Assembly (NCBI RefSeq): GCF_963082655.1 | Contig: NC_081554.1 | Coordinates: forward strand, 42,218,854-42,282,853 | Length of the DNA: 64,000 nt | Direction of reading: 5' to 3' | Source of the DNA: Stomoxys calcitrans | Taxonomy: Eukaryota > Arthropoda > Insecta > Diptera > Muscidae | Shown: positions 34,790 to 46,310 of the stretch, piece after piece | Position numbering within the stretch: the first letter of the stretch is position 1 | How the letters are laid out: each line of letters begins with the position of its first letter | Program-made: the position numbers and the translations under genes | Notes under the pieces: model-generated | Told to the model about the DNA's origin: nothing | Databases searched by the model: none | The model's input: only the letters and a program-made list of their open reading frames with translations

Positions 34790-36965
34790 GATATGAAAAT
34801 CGGGCGATATATATATATATGAGAGCTATATATAAATCTGAACCGATGTCAAGCTAACTTCTCAGATATTGTGGTAAACATAGAGGAAGGCGTTGTACAA
34901 GATTTTGGAAAGATTGCTCAATAAATGCGCTTGCAATGGCTCTAGGAGTGAACATCGGACGAACATATATATATATAAGCTGTATCTAAATCTGAACCGA
35001 TTTCTATGAAATTCACCAATATTGTCGAGAGTCATAAGAAAATCCGTCCCGCCAAATTTCCAGAGAATCGGTTAACAAATGACCTTTTCACTGCATTATT
35101 ACTGCAAATCGGACAAACATATATATGGGAGCTATATCCAAATCTGAACCGATTTCTATGAAATTCACCAATAATGTTGAAAGTCATAAGAAAATCCTTC
35201 CTGCCAAATTTCGAGAGAATCGGTTAACAAAGAACAATTTTATTTCATAATTACTGCAAATCGGAAGAACATATATATGGGAGCTATATCCAAATCTGAA
35301 CCGATTTCAAGCAAACTTCTCAGATAATGTAAAAGTCGTCGAGGATGGAGTTGTACAAAATTTTGGAAAGATTGGCCAATAAATGCGCGTGCAATGGCTC
35401 TAGGAGTGAAAATCGGGCTACATATATATGGGAGCTATATCTAAATCTGAACCGATTTCTATGAGATTCACCAGTAATGTCGAGAGTCATAAGAAAATCC
35501 TTTCTGCTAAATTTCGAGAGAATCGGCTGACAAAGGACCATTTTATTGCATTATTACTGCAAATCGGACGAACATATATATGGGAGCTATATCCAAATCA
35601 GAACCGATTTCTATGAAATTCACCTGTAACGTCATGAGTCATAAGAAAATCCTTTCTGCCAAATTGCGAGAGAATCGGTTGACAAAGGACCACTTTATCG
35701 CATTATTACTGCAAATCGGAGGAACATATATATGGGAGCTAAATCCAGATCTGACCCGATTTCAAGCAAACTTCTCAGATAATGTAAAAGTTGTCGAACA
35801 AGGAGTTATACAAAATTTTGGGAAGATTGCTCAATAAATGCGCTTGCAATGGCTCTAAAAGTGAAAATCGGGCTATATATATATATATGAGAGATATATC
35901 GAAATCTGAACCGATTTCTATGAAATTCACCAATAATGTCGAGAGGCATAAGAAAATCCTTCCTGCCAAATTTCGAGAGAATCGGTTAACAAGTGACAAT
36001 TTTATTGCATTATTACTGCAAATCGGGTGAACATATATGGGAGCTATATCCAAATCTGAACCGATTTCGAGCAAACTTCTCAGATAATGTAAAAGTCGTT
36101 GAACAAGGAGTTGTAGAAAATTTTGGGAAGATTGTTCAATAAATGCGCTTGCAATGGCTCTAGGAGTGAAAATCGGACTACATATATATATGGGAGCTAT
36201 ATCTAAAACTGAACGGATTTCTATGAAATTCACCAATAATGTTGAGAGTCATAAGAAAATCCTTCCTGTCAAATTTCGAGAGAATCGGTTAAAAAGTGAC
36301 CATTTTATTGCATTATTTCTGCAAATCGGACGAACATATGTATGGGAGCTATATCCAAATCTGAACCGATTTCAAGCAAACTTTTCAAATAATGTAAAAG
36401 TCGTCGAGCAAGGAGTTGTGTACAAAAGTTTGGAAAAATTGGTCAATAAATGCGCTCGCAATGGCTCTAGGAGTGAAAATCGGGCTATATATATGAGAGC
36501 TATATCTAAATCTGAACCAATTTCTATGAAATTCACCAATAATGTCGCGAGAAAATTCTTTCTAAAAAATTTCGAGAGAATCGGTTAAAAAATTACCTTT
36601 TTATTGCATTATTACTGCAAATCGGAAGAACATATATATGGGAGCTATATCCAAATCTGATCCGATTTTTTCCAATTTCAATAGGCTTCGTCTCTAGGCC
36701 GAAAAACATGCCTGTACCAAATTTGAAGACGATCGGATGAAAATTGTGACCTCTAGTTTAAACACAAATTAACATGGACAGACGGACATGCAGACGGACG
36801 TACAGACAGACAGACGGACATAGCTAAATCAAATCAGAAAGAGATTTTGAGTCAATCGGTATACTTATCAATGGGTCTTTCTCTCTTCCTTTTGGGCGTT
36901 ACAAACAAATGTACTACGCTATAATACCCTGTACCACAGTAGTGGTGTGGAGTATAAATACTAAC
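34790..36965 (+). repeat. Family B dispersed repeat, long copy
   Basis: About 14 modules: ATATATGGGAGCTATATCCA, CTGAACCGATTTCTATGAAA, CAAATTTCGAGAGAATCGGT. They are organised in larger units that also hold GATTTCAAGCAAACTTCTCA and AATAAATGCGCTTGCAATGG. The 3' end has a ladder of GGACAGACGGAC units, GTATACTTATCAATGGGTCT and ATACCCTGTACCACAGTAGT. Frames beginning MGAISKSEPIS are module readings, not genes. Confidence 0.82.
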
Positions 36966-36989
36966 CAATTAAGGGGGGTTGAAGTTCTC

Positions 36990-37258
36990 TCTCTCTCTTT
37001 CAAAAAGTCAAATTTGCCCCTGAACATTCCTTTAAGGAACAGCGGCAAACTTCTCACATATCAATGAGGGGTGTTCTATTTAAGTTTCAGCTAAATGATA
37101 TGGGGCCTCCTTTTTTATAGCGAGTCAGAACGGCGTGCCGTTTAGCGACACCCGCTGTTAGAGAAGTTTTAACATGACTGGAAATCTTACATATGTCGCC
37201 AGAATACCCTACAAATGTTCTAAGGGATAACCACCGCAGAAAAATTTTTCCTAATGTT
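36990..37258 (-). mobile_element. tRNA-derived SINE, 5'-truncated copy
   Basis: Reverse complement of the SINE body: GCAAACTTCTCACATATCAA, TTTTTTATAGCGAGTCAGAA, GAGAAGTTTTAACATGACTG, up to ACCACCGCAGAAAAATTTTT. The tRNA-like head is missing. Confidence 0.75.
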
Positions 37259-38720
37259 AACGTAAACATTTTGGAAAGGGCTAGAAAGGCAACTCTTGCC
37301 CTATACACCTGCAAGAGGGCCATTGTCAAAAGTTTGGTGGTTTAGACAGCGTATCATGCATTGGGTATATACTGCAGTTGTTAGACCTATAATGCTATAT
37401 GGTGTTGTGGTCTGGTGGACGGCGCTTCAAAAATCCACCTACTACTCAATACTCAACCGGATCCAAAGGATGGCTTACTTGCGCATCACAGCCGCACTGA
37501 GGACGACATCATCTGATGCACTGAATTTAATGCTACTTCTAATGCTTCAAGACATTATGGCTAGACAAATTGTTGCAACCACTGCCGTGAGGTTAAGGGA
37601 GCTTTATCTTTGGTCATGTCGCTGCTAAGGACATTATGTTATCCTTGATACAATATTCGATGTTACAGGCAGTGTGGATTACTCCCTAGCTTAGCCGTTC
37701 TCTGATAAAAATCACTGTACCACTATTCCTGATAGAACCGAATGGAACTACGATATCCCTGGTAATAGAAGTTAAATAGACTTCTATATGGATGGTTCCA
37801 AACTAGACAACCAGGTGGGCTTTGGAGTGTACTCTAAAGATCTAGAACTGGTCATATCGAAAAGGTTGCCCAAGCACTGCAGTGTGTATCAGCGAGGATC
37901 CTGGCAATTAAGAAAGTTGGGGAATGGCTAAGATATAAAGTCATTACAACGATTGCCATAAATATCTTCTCCCTGGCAGCCATTAAATCCCTGGAGAACG
38001 TTTTTCTGAACACAAAAACCGCCCTCGACTGTCGCAGATCTCTCAACGAGATGGCTAAACAGTTCAAAATTCAACTGTTCTGGGTGCCGGGCCACAGAGA
38101 TATACCAGGGAATTGTAAAGCGGACTAGCTTTCGAGACTCGGAACTACCCTACACATTCCAGGGATACTGGAATCTGTGGGTACGCCTCCAGCGACATGT
38201 AAGCTGAGTTTTCGGGACCAGGCCCGAAGGACAACGAATTATAGATGATCACATAGAGGGCGCTGTGAACACTCCAAAACTATGTGTCTTAATCTAGACT
38301 TGAAGAGGTCTACTGCTTTGCTGTCATTGGCTAGAACAGACGTCTCAGTCATTGTGTCCGTCATGACAGGTCACTGTCTAATCGAAAAACATGCTCAAGA
38401 CTGAAGGTTGCTGGCAACGACTTTTGCAGAAGCTGTAAGGACATCGAAGAAGAAGAGACTATAGAACACCTTGTGTGTGTATGTCCCGCACTAGCAGTCA
38501 AAAAGAGTTCCACTTTAGGTTCTGATTTCTTTGAGTACCAATCTGTTTTAGCGGAAGTGAACATTCGCAAGTTGTTTGGCTTTTTAAAGCGATCTCGATG
38601 GTTCAACTGTGGGAACTAGAAGCTATCTTCATTCTTCTGTTGCTGTGGTATCATGATGGACGAAAACGTCTTAGTGAGTCTGATGGCGGACTGCCACTTA
38701 AACCTAACCTAACGCCGGGA
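37255..38720 (+). mobile_element. Jockey/R1-like LINE 3' part: RT thumb, RNase H, tail (degenerate)
   Basis: Readable pieces in shifting frames: VNILERARKATLALYTCKRA, HWVYTAVVRPIMLYGVVVWW and RIQRMAYLRITAALRTTSSD (RT thumb). Then IDFYMDGSKLDNQVGFGVYS and QLFWVPGHRDIPGNCKAD (RNase H, with the DGS and WVPGH...N.xAD motifs). The tail module RTDVSVIVSVMTGHCLIEKH is followed by a cysteine-bearing end. It terminates in a CTAACCTAAC-like tail. At least six frameshifts or stops show it is old. Confidence 0.82.
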
Positions 38721-38844
38721 ACCCAGTCGTTCGGCGTCACAGATGGACTTAATAAACTCTGTGCCACGGCGGCCTCCTCTCTTTATCCAGGAATATAAAA
38801 TTTAAGCATTTCTGAACATTGAGGGTGAATCTCTAGGCACCGAT
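38721..38844. other. Short unassigned spacer
   Basis: No recognisable feature between the LINE tail and the next SINE. Confidence 0.3.
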
Positions 38845-39118
38845 ACATAAGTAAATGCAAATTTGTCAATTCCATTCCATTAAGGAAAAGGTGGCAAACT
38901 TTTCATGCTCCAATTAGAGCTGTCCGATTCAAGTTTAAGCCCAATGTTAGGGGGCCCTCCTATTTATAGCCGAGTACAAAAGGCAGGGCAACACTTCTTT
39001 GCGAGAAAGTCTCTAATATCTCACGAATGTCTCCAGCATAACCACCACTGAAATTTTCTGATGTTGACGCCAGGAATTTGCTCAGGCGTTTAGCTTCGTA
39101 GGCAGCCATGCTAACCTA
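38845..39118 (-). mobile_element. tRNA-derived SINE, nearly full-length, diverged
   Basis: Reverse complement of the SINE: tail TTCCATTAAGGAAAAGG, body GTCCGATTCAAGTTTAAGCC and TTTATAGCCGAGTACAAAAG, and head GACGCCAGGAATTTGCTCAG...CATGCTAACCTAAG. The head retains A-box-like GGTTAGCATG and the cloverleaf-derived CTGGCGTC end. Confidence 0.72.
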
Positions 39119-39759
39119 AGAAAGTTTTTAACAATTTTATTTTTAAATTACATATAGCAATAGGCTTGTGGTCTGAAGATCTACACAGACCGATCAGAAT
39201 ATGCAGACCTCAGAGAGGTGTACCGTCTCCAATACCTTGGATTATGGACATTAACAAAATATGGCTATATATGTTCTAAAAGACAGCTATTGTGGCTAGT
39301 TTTGCAGCAGAAGATACAAGTTACGAAAAGCAATTGTGTTCTTCGAAGGGCGCGGAGGAGTTTAGTATTAGCATTAGATTGATCAGTGCCCCATACAGGG
39401 TGTGGATGATCGACGAACGGTTTGAATGTGATTCAAGAATATTAGTAGAGTATGGCTGAGCTATTAGTGAGAGCCGCCATGTAAATGTTGGGCAATCGTT
39501 TTCGTTTGTTGTTGGTGTGATTCATACTTTCGTCCTCTAGGTTCTCTTATATAACCAGATCTAGGAATTCTGCGACTAAATTGGCGTGTTTTGGGCTGGA
39601 CTTGGACATGTTTCCTTAGAGAGGAGAACTCAATGATTGGAGATTTTTCTTTACAAAGGGAAAACCAGAGATTGCAACTCACACCAACCACTATGGGACG
39701 CGTTTCGTAATTTGGTTTAGAATTACTTATCAGTCATATATGGTGTGAAGGCTTCAAAG
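39119..39759. other. Unassigned intergenic sequence
   Basis: About 640 bp matching none of the families here. One 75-codon minus-strand frame at 39464-39691 has no recognised domain. Confidence 0.3.
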
Positions 39760-41990
39760 ACCGTAAATTGGTATGTTGTACTTATACATATTTGGGGATA
39801 CAACTTCAAAGAGAAAAATAAAGAAAACATTTTTTGATGGATTGTATCTCATGTGGTAGTGTATTCCAAACATGTACTGTGTTTATGAAGAACTACCGCT
39901 CAGAAACAAGACTCGGCTGTCTAAATGGAACTAACCCCTTACCTCTACTTGATTGGTCAAATCTTAGTTGACCGCTCAGATATGTAGGTTTCTGTTTAAC
40001 AATGATTTTTTGCATGAACAATAATGATTTAGTCTTAAGAAGAGTGTTAAAATTATAGCCTTTAAGCGAATTAACAAACTGTAAAATGTGATCGGTCCTT
40101 TTCAAACCATATACGTAACGAATGATGTCGAATGATGCGTTGATTCGATGAATCGCAGCTACTGAAAAGTTCACATCCACATATCAGTCCTAGAGAAGGA
40201 TTTGGATTTCTGTATTTTCAACAACAAACCATTAACAGTTGCCCACTTATAAACTCTGAAAAGATCCTCATTAAGTTTCTCAAAACAATCATTGGCATCA
40301 TCAGTACAACCGCTATGATAGATTTGAACGTCATCAGCATGTAAGGGAACCTGACTATGGTGTAATTGGTTGGGGAGATCATTTGCGTACATTACAAAAA
40401 AATAGTGGCCCCATTATTGAGCCCTGTGGAACTCCATTATTCAACTGTACAGGCACAGACATCTGGTTACCATCACAAACCGATTGATATCAGTTACTAA
40501 TATAGGATGTTATGAAACTTGTTGCAGTCTGACTGAAGTTGAAGAATCTTTGGTGATCAACAGACTTAAAAGTTTTGGATTGCAGGAGAAGTACTAAAAC
40601 ACCCAACTTTATCATCTATAACGTTTCTGATAGATTCTAAAACTTCAATCAATGCACTAATACAACTGTTATCACCACGAAAACTAGTCTGTCTTTCAGA
40701 CAGCAAAGACTCGACGTTGAGATAATCCGATATCGCTCTATCGGATTGCTTGCTTCTACCTTCAATAGCATTATTAAACTTCGGTTTCTAGCAGTACGAA
40801 ATTCCTCATGCAACTCCGACGTCTTAAAACGCTTCCATCTTGATTAGGCAAGGTCTCTTTCCTTATTATTAAGTTCTGGATGGTGAAGCCAAGCCAGGTT
40901 TTAGTGTCCGAGCTTATTTTCCTATTTCGAATAGGTACCGTAGCATTGTAGATATAATGTAGTAGATATAATGTAATATTATCTTTGAAGACAATATTCT
41001 TTTGATCTACAGTGCTTAGTGTATATATCTCACCCCGATTCACTTCACTGATCTTGTTATACAAAATCAGAACAATCGATGTTCTTGAAATCACAATAAG
41101 AAATATGATTAACCTCCTCCTGCATAGTGAAAACATATGCCAGAAAGATAAGATCGTGTTTGGAAAACATGGGGCAGATATCTGACTAGGATTGTTTACA
41201 AAAAACATTGTTTCAATAAGGCAATTATCCACAGGAGTATTTGAATAAAAATCGCCCTTGACAATATCATCATTGTAATCCATCGATACGTAAACAAGAA
41301 CATTTTAGATCTCTTCAATGCCAATGGTATTATTAGGCCGGTAGATATAACCCACAAGAATACTGTTTGCGTTTGACAAAAACTCAACGAAAATGTGCTC
41401 AATTTGATCGGTGGTATCCGATCTATGTCAAAACTTGGATTTTTGCATATATTTCTACTCCACACCCTCGCCCTTCTCGATCAGATCTAAACACAGTATA
41501 GCCCTTAGTTAATAAGGTTACAAGGTGTTCCAGAGAGTAACTATGTTTCGGACATATCTAAATTCAGCGACTTTATTCAACATTCGTTGTGAGTTTATGT
41601 GACAGATTTTTAGACCATCCCTTTGCCTGGCTATGATTCTGCTTAAACTTCTGGGTTTTCTGTACTGATTTCAGAAAAACCAGCAAAATAGGCTGTCTTT
41701 TAATCGTTAGGGTGAACTTTATTTGTAAGCACAAATATTGGTATGACCCAACATGCTTTGCAATGATAAACAGCAATGACCAAGGTATTAGAAATATTTA
41801 TTTTACGGTTCTCCTTTCCGTTCACTGATGTAATAAATGTATGCATATACATAAGGGTTGCAATGATATTACGAAAGTAGAAACATTTTTTCCTCAGTTT
41901 TCTTGCGGCAATAGACAGATTATCAACATTCCACATTAAAGTTTCAGAAAATGTATGAAATATACTACGTTCAACTTTAAACCTGTCCAA
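39760..41990 (-). mobile_element. CR1/BS-like LINE remnant (endonuclease to RT C-terminus)
   Basis: Reading the minus strand from 41990 down, across frameshifts: endonuclease remnants with FSKHDLIFLAYVFTMQEEVN (about 41110-41175). Then RT motif B NGVPQGSIMGPLFF (about 40395-40440) and NDLPNQLHHSQVPLHADDVQ (40320-40385; ADD is the catalytic box). The conserved C-terminus follows: ASFDIIRYVYGLKRTDHILQ and VHVWNTLPHEIQSIKK. All ORFs are short and broken, so it is an old copy. The clade assignment is from motif memory. Confidence 0.78.
40171..40392 (-). pseudogene. RT palm fragment of the CR1/BS-like LINE
   Basis: A 73-codon open stretch with LHADDVQIYHSGCTDDANDC and FRVYKWATVNGLLL, the palm region just after motif C. 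It continues with a frame change into 39893-40180, the RT C-terminal segment. Confidence 0.75.
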
Positions 41991-43585
41991 CAAAGAAAAA
42001 ATATTTTTTTAATACTTACCAACAGTGTTACCGTATCATTTATATATTATCTATTTTAATAATATGACAATATGAAGGCTAAATTACAAAACAATAAAAA
42101 TGCTATGATTATTTAGAATTTCCATTAAATGTTCCTCTTAAATTTGTTTTTGTTATTTAACTTGTTGTAAATAACGGTTCTGAAGAATGGCGCAGCTTTT
42201 TTTTTCGTTTTTAAGGATGTTTGAAAACCGTTAATATTTGATTACATTTCGTGTGATGATGTTTAGTTTTTTTAACTTGGGCTATTCGAAAAATGTCATG
42301 GTTTGTCATAGAGAAGGTAACTTTTTGTAAAAAAAAAATGGTAAAAAACATTATCTTCAACGTATTGATGAATAAGTAATGCAAAGAACCTTGTCGAAAT
42401 TTCATTCTTAAGAGACTCAACAAAATTTCAAGAAAGTTCTTTAAATTGTTTCAGTTAATTGAAAATTTTGCAAAGTTGGGCTCACAAAATTTCGAATTAA
42501 ACTTTAACATAGTTTTCGTTTTTGCTTTTGTAATACATCAAAAGAAATTTATGAAATTGGCTTACAAACAAATGAATCAAAATGAGATCTTCCGTATTCA
42601 TGGAATTTGAAAATAAAAAACAAAAATTACAAAAAAATATATATGGACATTGTATTAAATCATTCGCAGCTGTTCTTCTTTCCTTACATATTCTACATCT
42701 TCGGCTTCATGGGGTTTTTCTGGCGGCTTCTACACTTATACATCTTTTTACAAAATTAGAATATCCATTGTTTTCTAGCTTCTCTATCGTCGTTTGTTGT
42801 TTGTTGCTGTTTGCTGTATCTCATATGCTTAACTTATATATTGTTTATTGTTTCTATCTCTATATATATTCATTCAGTTTCTTCCGTTTGTTGCTTTTGT
42901 TTTAAGTTTATTCGTTATTATTAGTATTATTATGTTTAATTTTTCTCTTAGTTTCCGTTTTGTATTATAAACTTTTTCTTCGCTGTGGCAGTGTTTTGGC
43001 GTCAAGTTGTGTCAAACCTTTAACCGTTCAATTTACAAATTTTTGTTCTTGTATGTAACTTCTTAAGTGCTTAATTTTTAAGTAAAATTAAAAATTAAAT
43101 CCTATTTATTTGTGTTTGTTTCATCTCTGCAAGCATTTATCTCCATTTATATTATTTCTTTGTTGAATTTCTTGTTTTCCTATTCCAGTCATTGTTCCGA
43201 TTCTAAACAAAGTCCATGCCGTTTTCCTTACATAGTTGTCATTGATATTTGCTTTAAAAGAAATTCGAGAAATATGTTGGAAACATAAATGAAATATGGA
43301 AAATTAATACGTCAAATAATTTTAAATTAATAAAACAAAAGGTGTTTGATATTGAAGTTTATGTATGTACAAGTGTATTTGGTTGGTTGAAGTTGTAACA
43401 ACAGAATTTTTGAATATAGGCATGTTATATGTGGAGTTTGGTTCTATGCAGCAATATCGGAGTAATCAAAAATTATAATTTGTGAAGAACTTCTATTTGA
43501 TCAGAAAGCCTAAGATGAACTTCATAAAATATATTCTGTAAACTGTTTCTTTTCTTCGTTCAATTAGATGGATTGAATATTACAT
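41991..43585. other. T-skewed AT-rich island
   Basis: AT-rich DNA with T runs on the plus strand (especially 42700-43180). No repeat family and no convincing gene. The 107-codon plus frame at 42582-42905 is a hydrophobic low-complexity reading of T-rich DNA. Confidence 0.4.
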
Positions 43586-43814
43586 GAAAAGGGCCATTCC
43601 GAGATATGGTATACTCAGCTCGAATTCCATAATAATCCACAATACTCAATGATTGAATTTCGTGCATCTTTGCCAATGACAGTCCAAACTACATTGAATG
43701 TCATTGGAAAAAATGCACGAAAATCAATTATTGGTATTGTGGACTGTTACTGAATTCGAGCTGAGCATACCATATTCTAGTTTATCCCCTTTGGTAGCTC
43801 GGAATGATCCCTTC
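43586..43814. mobile_element. Long-hairpin (fold-back) element
   Basis: 229 bp with nested inverted repeats along its whole length: GGGCCATTCCGAG / CTCGGAATGATCCC at the ends, GGTATACTCAGCTCGAATTC / GAATTCGAGCTGAGCATACC inside (one mismatch), CCACAATAC.../...GTATTGTGG, and CCAATGACA / TGTCATTGG near the loop. It could be a MITE of unknown superfamily; no clear target duplication is seen. Confidence 0.75.
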
Positions 43815-44511
43815 ATTATGGACTTCATAACACTTTGGACATAATACTCCTCAACCAGTGAACTCTTCGTAATGAAAGTAATTTTGAAAACTTTACCTTA
43901 CTCTCTAGCATATCTTTAATAGAAAATCTGGATAAATATCAACACCCGTTCAAGTCTGTTTAAATATTAACATCTAAGTATTGGTACCTGCTAGCTGCGA
44001 AGCCGGGCAATGGCTATGACCCGGGACCTAGAAGCAAGTTGTGACAGGGTTCGTGTTAAGCTCCTTTTTCAACAATACGTTAATGACCTTACCGTCCGGG
44101 TGATATGTACTGTCGGTAAAGATGTAAACACTCGACATACTACCGTTCATACCGATTAAGACCACACAAAAAAGTTTTAACAAAGCATAGTACATCACAA
44201 ATCAGCGTCATAGGCATACATGCTAACCTAACCTTTTTTTCGAAGTTGTTATCCAGAATTCTTTCTTCGTCATAAGCGGACTTGGTAACCTATGCACAAC
44301 TGTGGCCTCCATAGGGTGGCGGAAAATGAGATGGTTGAAGAAATGGCTGGGAATGGATCGCTCGCGAGTGCTGATTATGCTACTGAAACGGTGGATGCTC
44401 CTCTGTTCCAGCTGCTTGTTAGGGTTTACGATTTCTGCCGCCAAGGACCTGTGGCCGAGTATTTCACTGATCAGCAAGCAAATTTTCCTGTTGCTTTAGA
44501 AGTGAATTGGA
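43815..44511. other. Unassigned sequence with a SINE scrap
   Basis: At 44165-44240 a deleted minus-strand SINE head is visible (CAGCGTCATAGGCATACATG CTAACC). The rest, including two overlapping open frames at 44223-44534, has no recognised homology. Confidence 0.4.
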
Positions 44512-44725
44512 GGCCACCGTGGCACAGAGATTAGCATGTCCGCCTATGACGCCGAACGTCTGGGTTTAAATCCCTGCGTGAATATCAACAAAATTTTCAG
44601 CGTTGGTCATCCCCTTACTAATGAACTTTAATTGGACTGCACTCATTGATATGATAGATGTATCCCTTGTTCCTTAATGGAAATTTATGAGAAGCAGTGT
44701 AGCACTCTTAACTGCCCACTGAAAC
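44512..44725 (+). mobile_element. tRNA-derived SINE with internal deletion
   Basis: The head CCACCGTGGCACAGAGATTA GCATG and the B-box-like GGTTTAAATCC are present. The middle of the body is missing between CCCCTTACTAATGA and CTTTAATTGGACTGCACTCA. The 3' end is TTGTTCCTTAATGGAAATTT. Confidence 0.75.
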
Positions 44726-45049
44726 GTTAGATCTTTGCATATGAAACTGAATCCGTAATCCTTCCCCTGTGCAAACACTTTGTAGGATAGATGCTTTCGA
44801 CACTGATCACGTACATTAGGCGCGAGCTGGTAATGTAGGTTGCAGGAGTTTCACGAAGCAGGACGTCACATGTCCTAGGTTCACTGCAACATGATGTCCT
44901 TGACGTCGCGCAGAATACAAGAGAAGTCTTCTACCGGGTTTGTGGCTATGAGGAGTATTTGGACAAGGTCGAGCACCTTTTGAGTCACTTACACGCAATT
45001 GCGTGGAGAAGATGGTACAAATGGTGAACAGTGAGCACCCTTCAATTAA
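44726..45049. other. Unassigned sequence
   Basis: No repeat-family match and no domain recognised. A plus-strand reading with AQNTREVFYRVCGYEEYL at about 44909-44962 looks protein-like but could not be assigned; it may be a retroelement ORF remnant. Confidence 0.3.
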
Positions 45050-45530
45050 AAAGATGATTGAAATTTTCAATTAACTTTTTAATTTGTCCAATTAAAAAAA
45101 TTGAAATTTTTAAAAATTTTCATTTAATTTGTTAATGGATTAAATTAAAAAATATTTAAAATTTTTACAAATTCGATTTAATTTCTATATTTGGTACACA
45201 GGAGGCAAACATTCTTCTGGAACATGAATTTGAGGTGCGTTGTTTAAGCAAAGGTCCGTGGGCACCCGTATCGGGTAGGGGTGCCCTATAGATTTGTTGT
45301 CGTAGCAGTGTATTGTACACTGAGGCGGTAGCCCTTGGCGGATGAAGGACTCCATCAGGTTAATCCAGTACGTAGAACCGGCTGCCATGGTATTACCATA
45401 AATTTTTGAAATTGTGGGACGCATGAGTTTTCGAAATCTCTTTGCCTTTATATTGTACACAATAGGACAAAATTGTCTTTAGTTGAATTTACTTAAGCAC
45501 CTGATTACTGGCTTAAGCGTATTTTCATAG
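45050..45530. repeat. Repeat unit, copy 1: AT palindromes plus LINE-3'-like segment
   Basis: ATTGAAATTTTCAATTAACT-type self-complementary AT stretches are followed by TTAATTTCTATATTTGGTAC, then a GC-richer block containing TTGTTGTCGTAGCAGTGTAT and CACTGAGGCGGTAGCCCTTG. The same order occurs at 45770-46170. The GC-richer block resembles, in reverse, the end of LINEs finishing in CTGCTACAACAACAAC. Confidence 0.6.
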
Positions 45531-45769
45531 TGGCATGGGGCGGATTAATATCTGCACCCTCCTTTCAAACTAACCTAACTTAACCTAAGCACCATATTGG
45601 AAAATGGTTTAAGATTCGATTACACAAAATTATTGAATCAATTAATGTTTTAATTGAAAATTAAAAAATTTTCAATCACGGTTGCGACTTTCAGATTCAA
45701 TTAAAAAATTAACTGAATCATTTAATTACTTCATTGAAAATGACAAAATTTTCGATCACGACTGTAATT
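45531..45769. repeat. AT-palindrome-rich spacer
   Basis: Contains TTGAATCAATTAATGTTTTA and AATTGAAAATTAAAAAATTT, variants of the palindromic AT module on both sides. Confidence 0.5.
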
Positions 45770-46310
45770 GAAAACATGATTGAAAAATGATTGAAAATTT
45801 CAATTAATTTTTTAATTGATCCAATTGAAAAATTATTGAATTTTTTTGAAAATTCCGATTAATTTCTATATTTGTTGCACAGATGTGTACCTGGAATATG
45901 AAATTGAGATGCGTTATTTGGGCAAAGGTCTACCCGCATAAATCAACACTTCCGCGGGGGATCTCCAGAAAATTTCGGGTGTCGGGTATTTGTTGTTGTC
46001 GTAGGAGTTTGTTGTGCACTAAGACGGCAGCCTTTGGCCGGCACATAGAACCGTATGTAGATTTGTCGAAATGGGGGACGTATGGGTCTTTAAAATCTCC
46101 TCCCCTTTATATTGTAGGGGACAAAATAGCCTTTAATTTGATTTATTAACGTACCATACTTGAAAAATTGTTAAAATTGTATAAGACGGAAAAAATTTCA
46201 ATCACGAATGTAGTCAAAAAAATTAAATATTTAATTAAAATGCATTCATTATTGATTCAATTAATTTTTTTTATTTTTAATTCATTTTATTTTCAATTAA
46301 ATTTTTGATT
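45770..46310. repeat. Repeat unit, copy 2, with flanking AT palindromes
   Basis: Diverged direct repeat of 45050-45530: TTAATTTCTATATTTGTTGC, then GTTGTTGTCGTAGGAGTTTG, GACGGCAGCCTTTGGCCGGC and CCTTTATATTGTAGGGGACA. It is flanked at the right by further AATTAAATTTTTGATTGACA-type AT sequence. Confidence 0.6.

Noticed and set aside
40774..41993. Host gene encoded by several 60-170-codon minus-strand frames
   Set aside because: The frames contain LINE endonuclease/RT pieces in shifting frames (FSKHDLIFLAYVF, NGVPQGSIMGPLFF), so they are a degenerate LINE.
42582..42905. 107-codon hydrophobic open frame as a membrane protein gene
   Set aside because: Lies in T-rich DNA where Phe/Leu/Ser-rich frames arise by composition. 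No start context, splice signals or homology.
44223..44534. Overlapping 80-codon frames on both strands
   Set aside because: No recognisable motif, and they end inside a SINE; not supportable as a gene.
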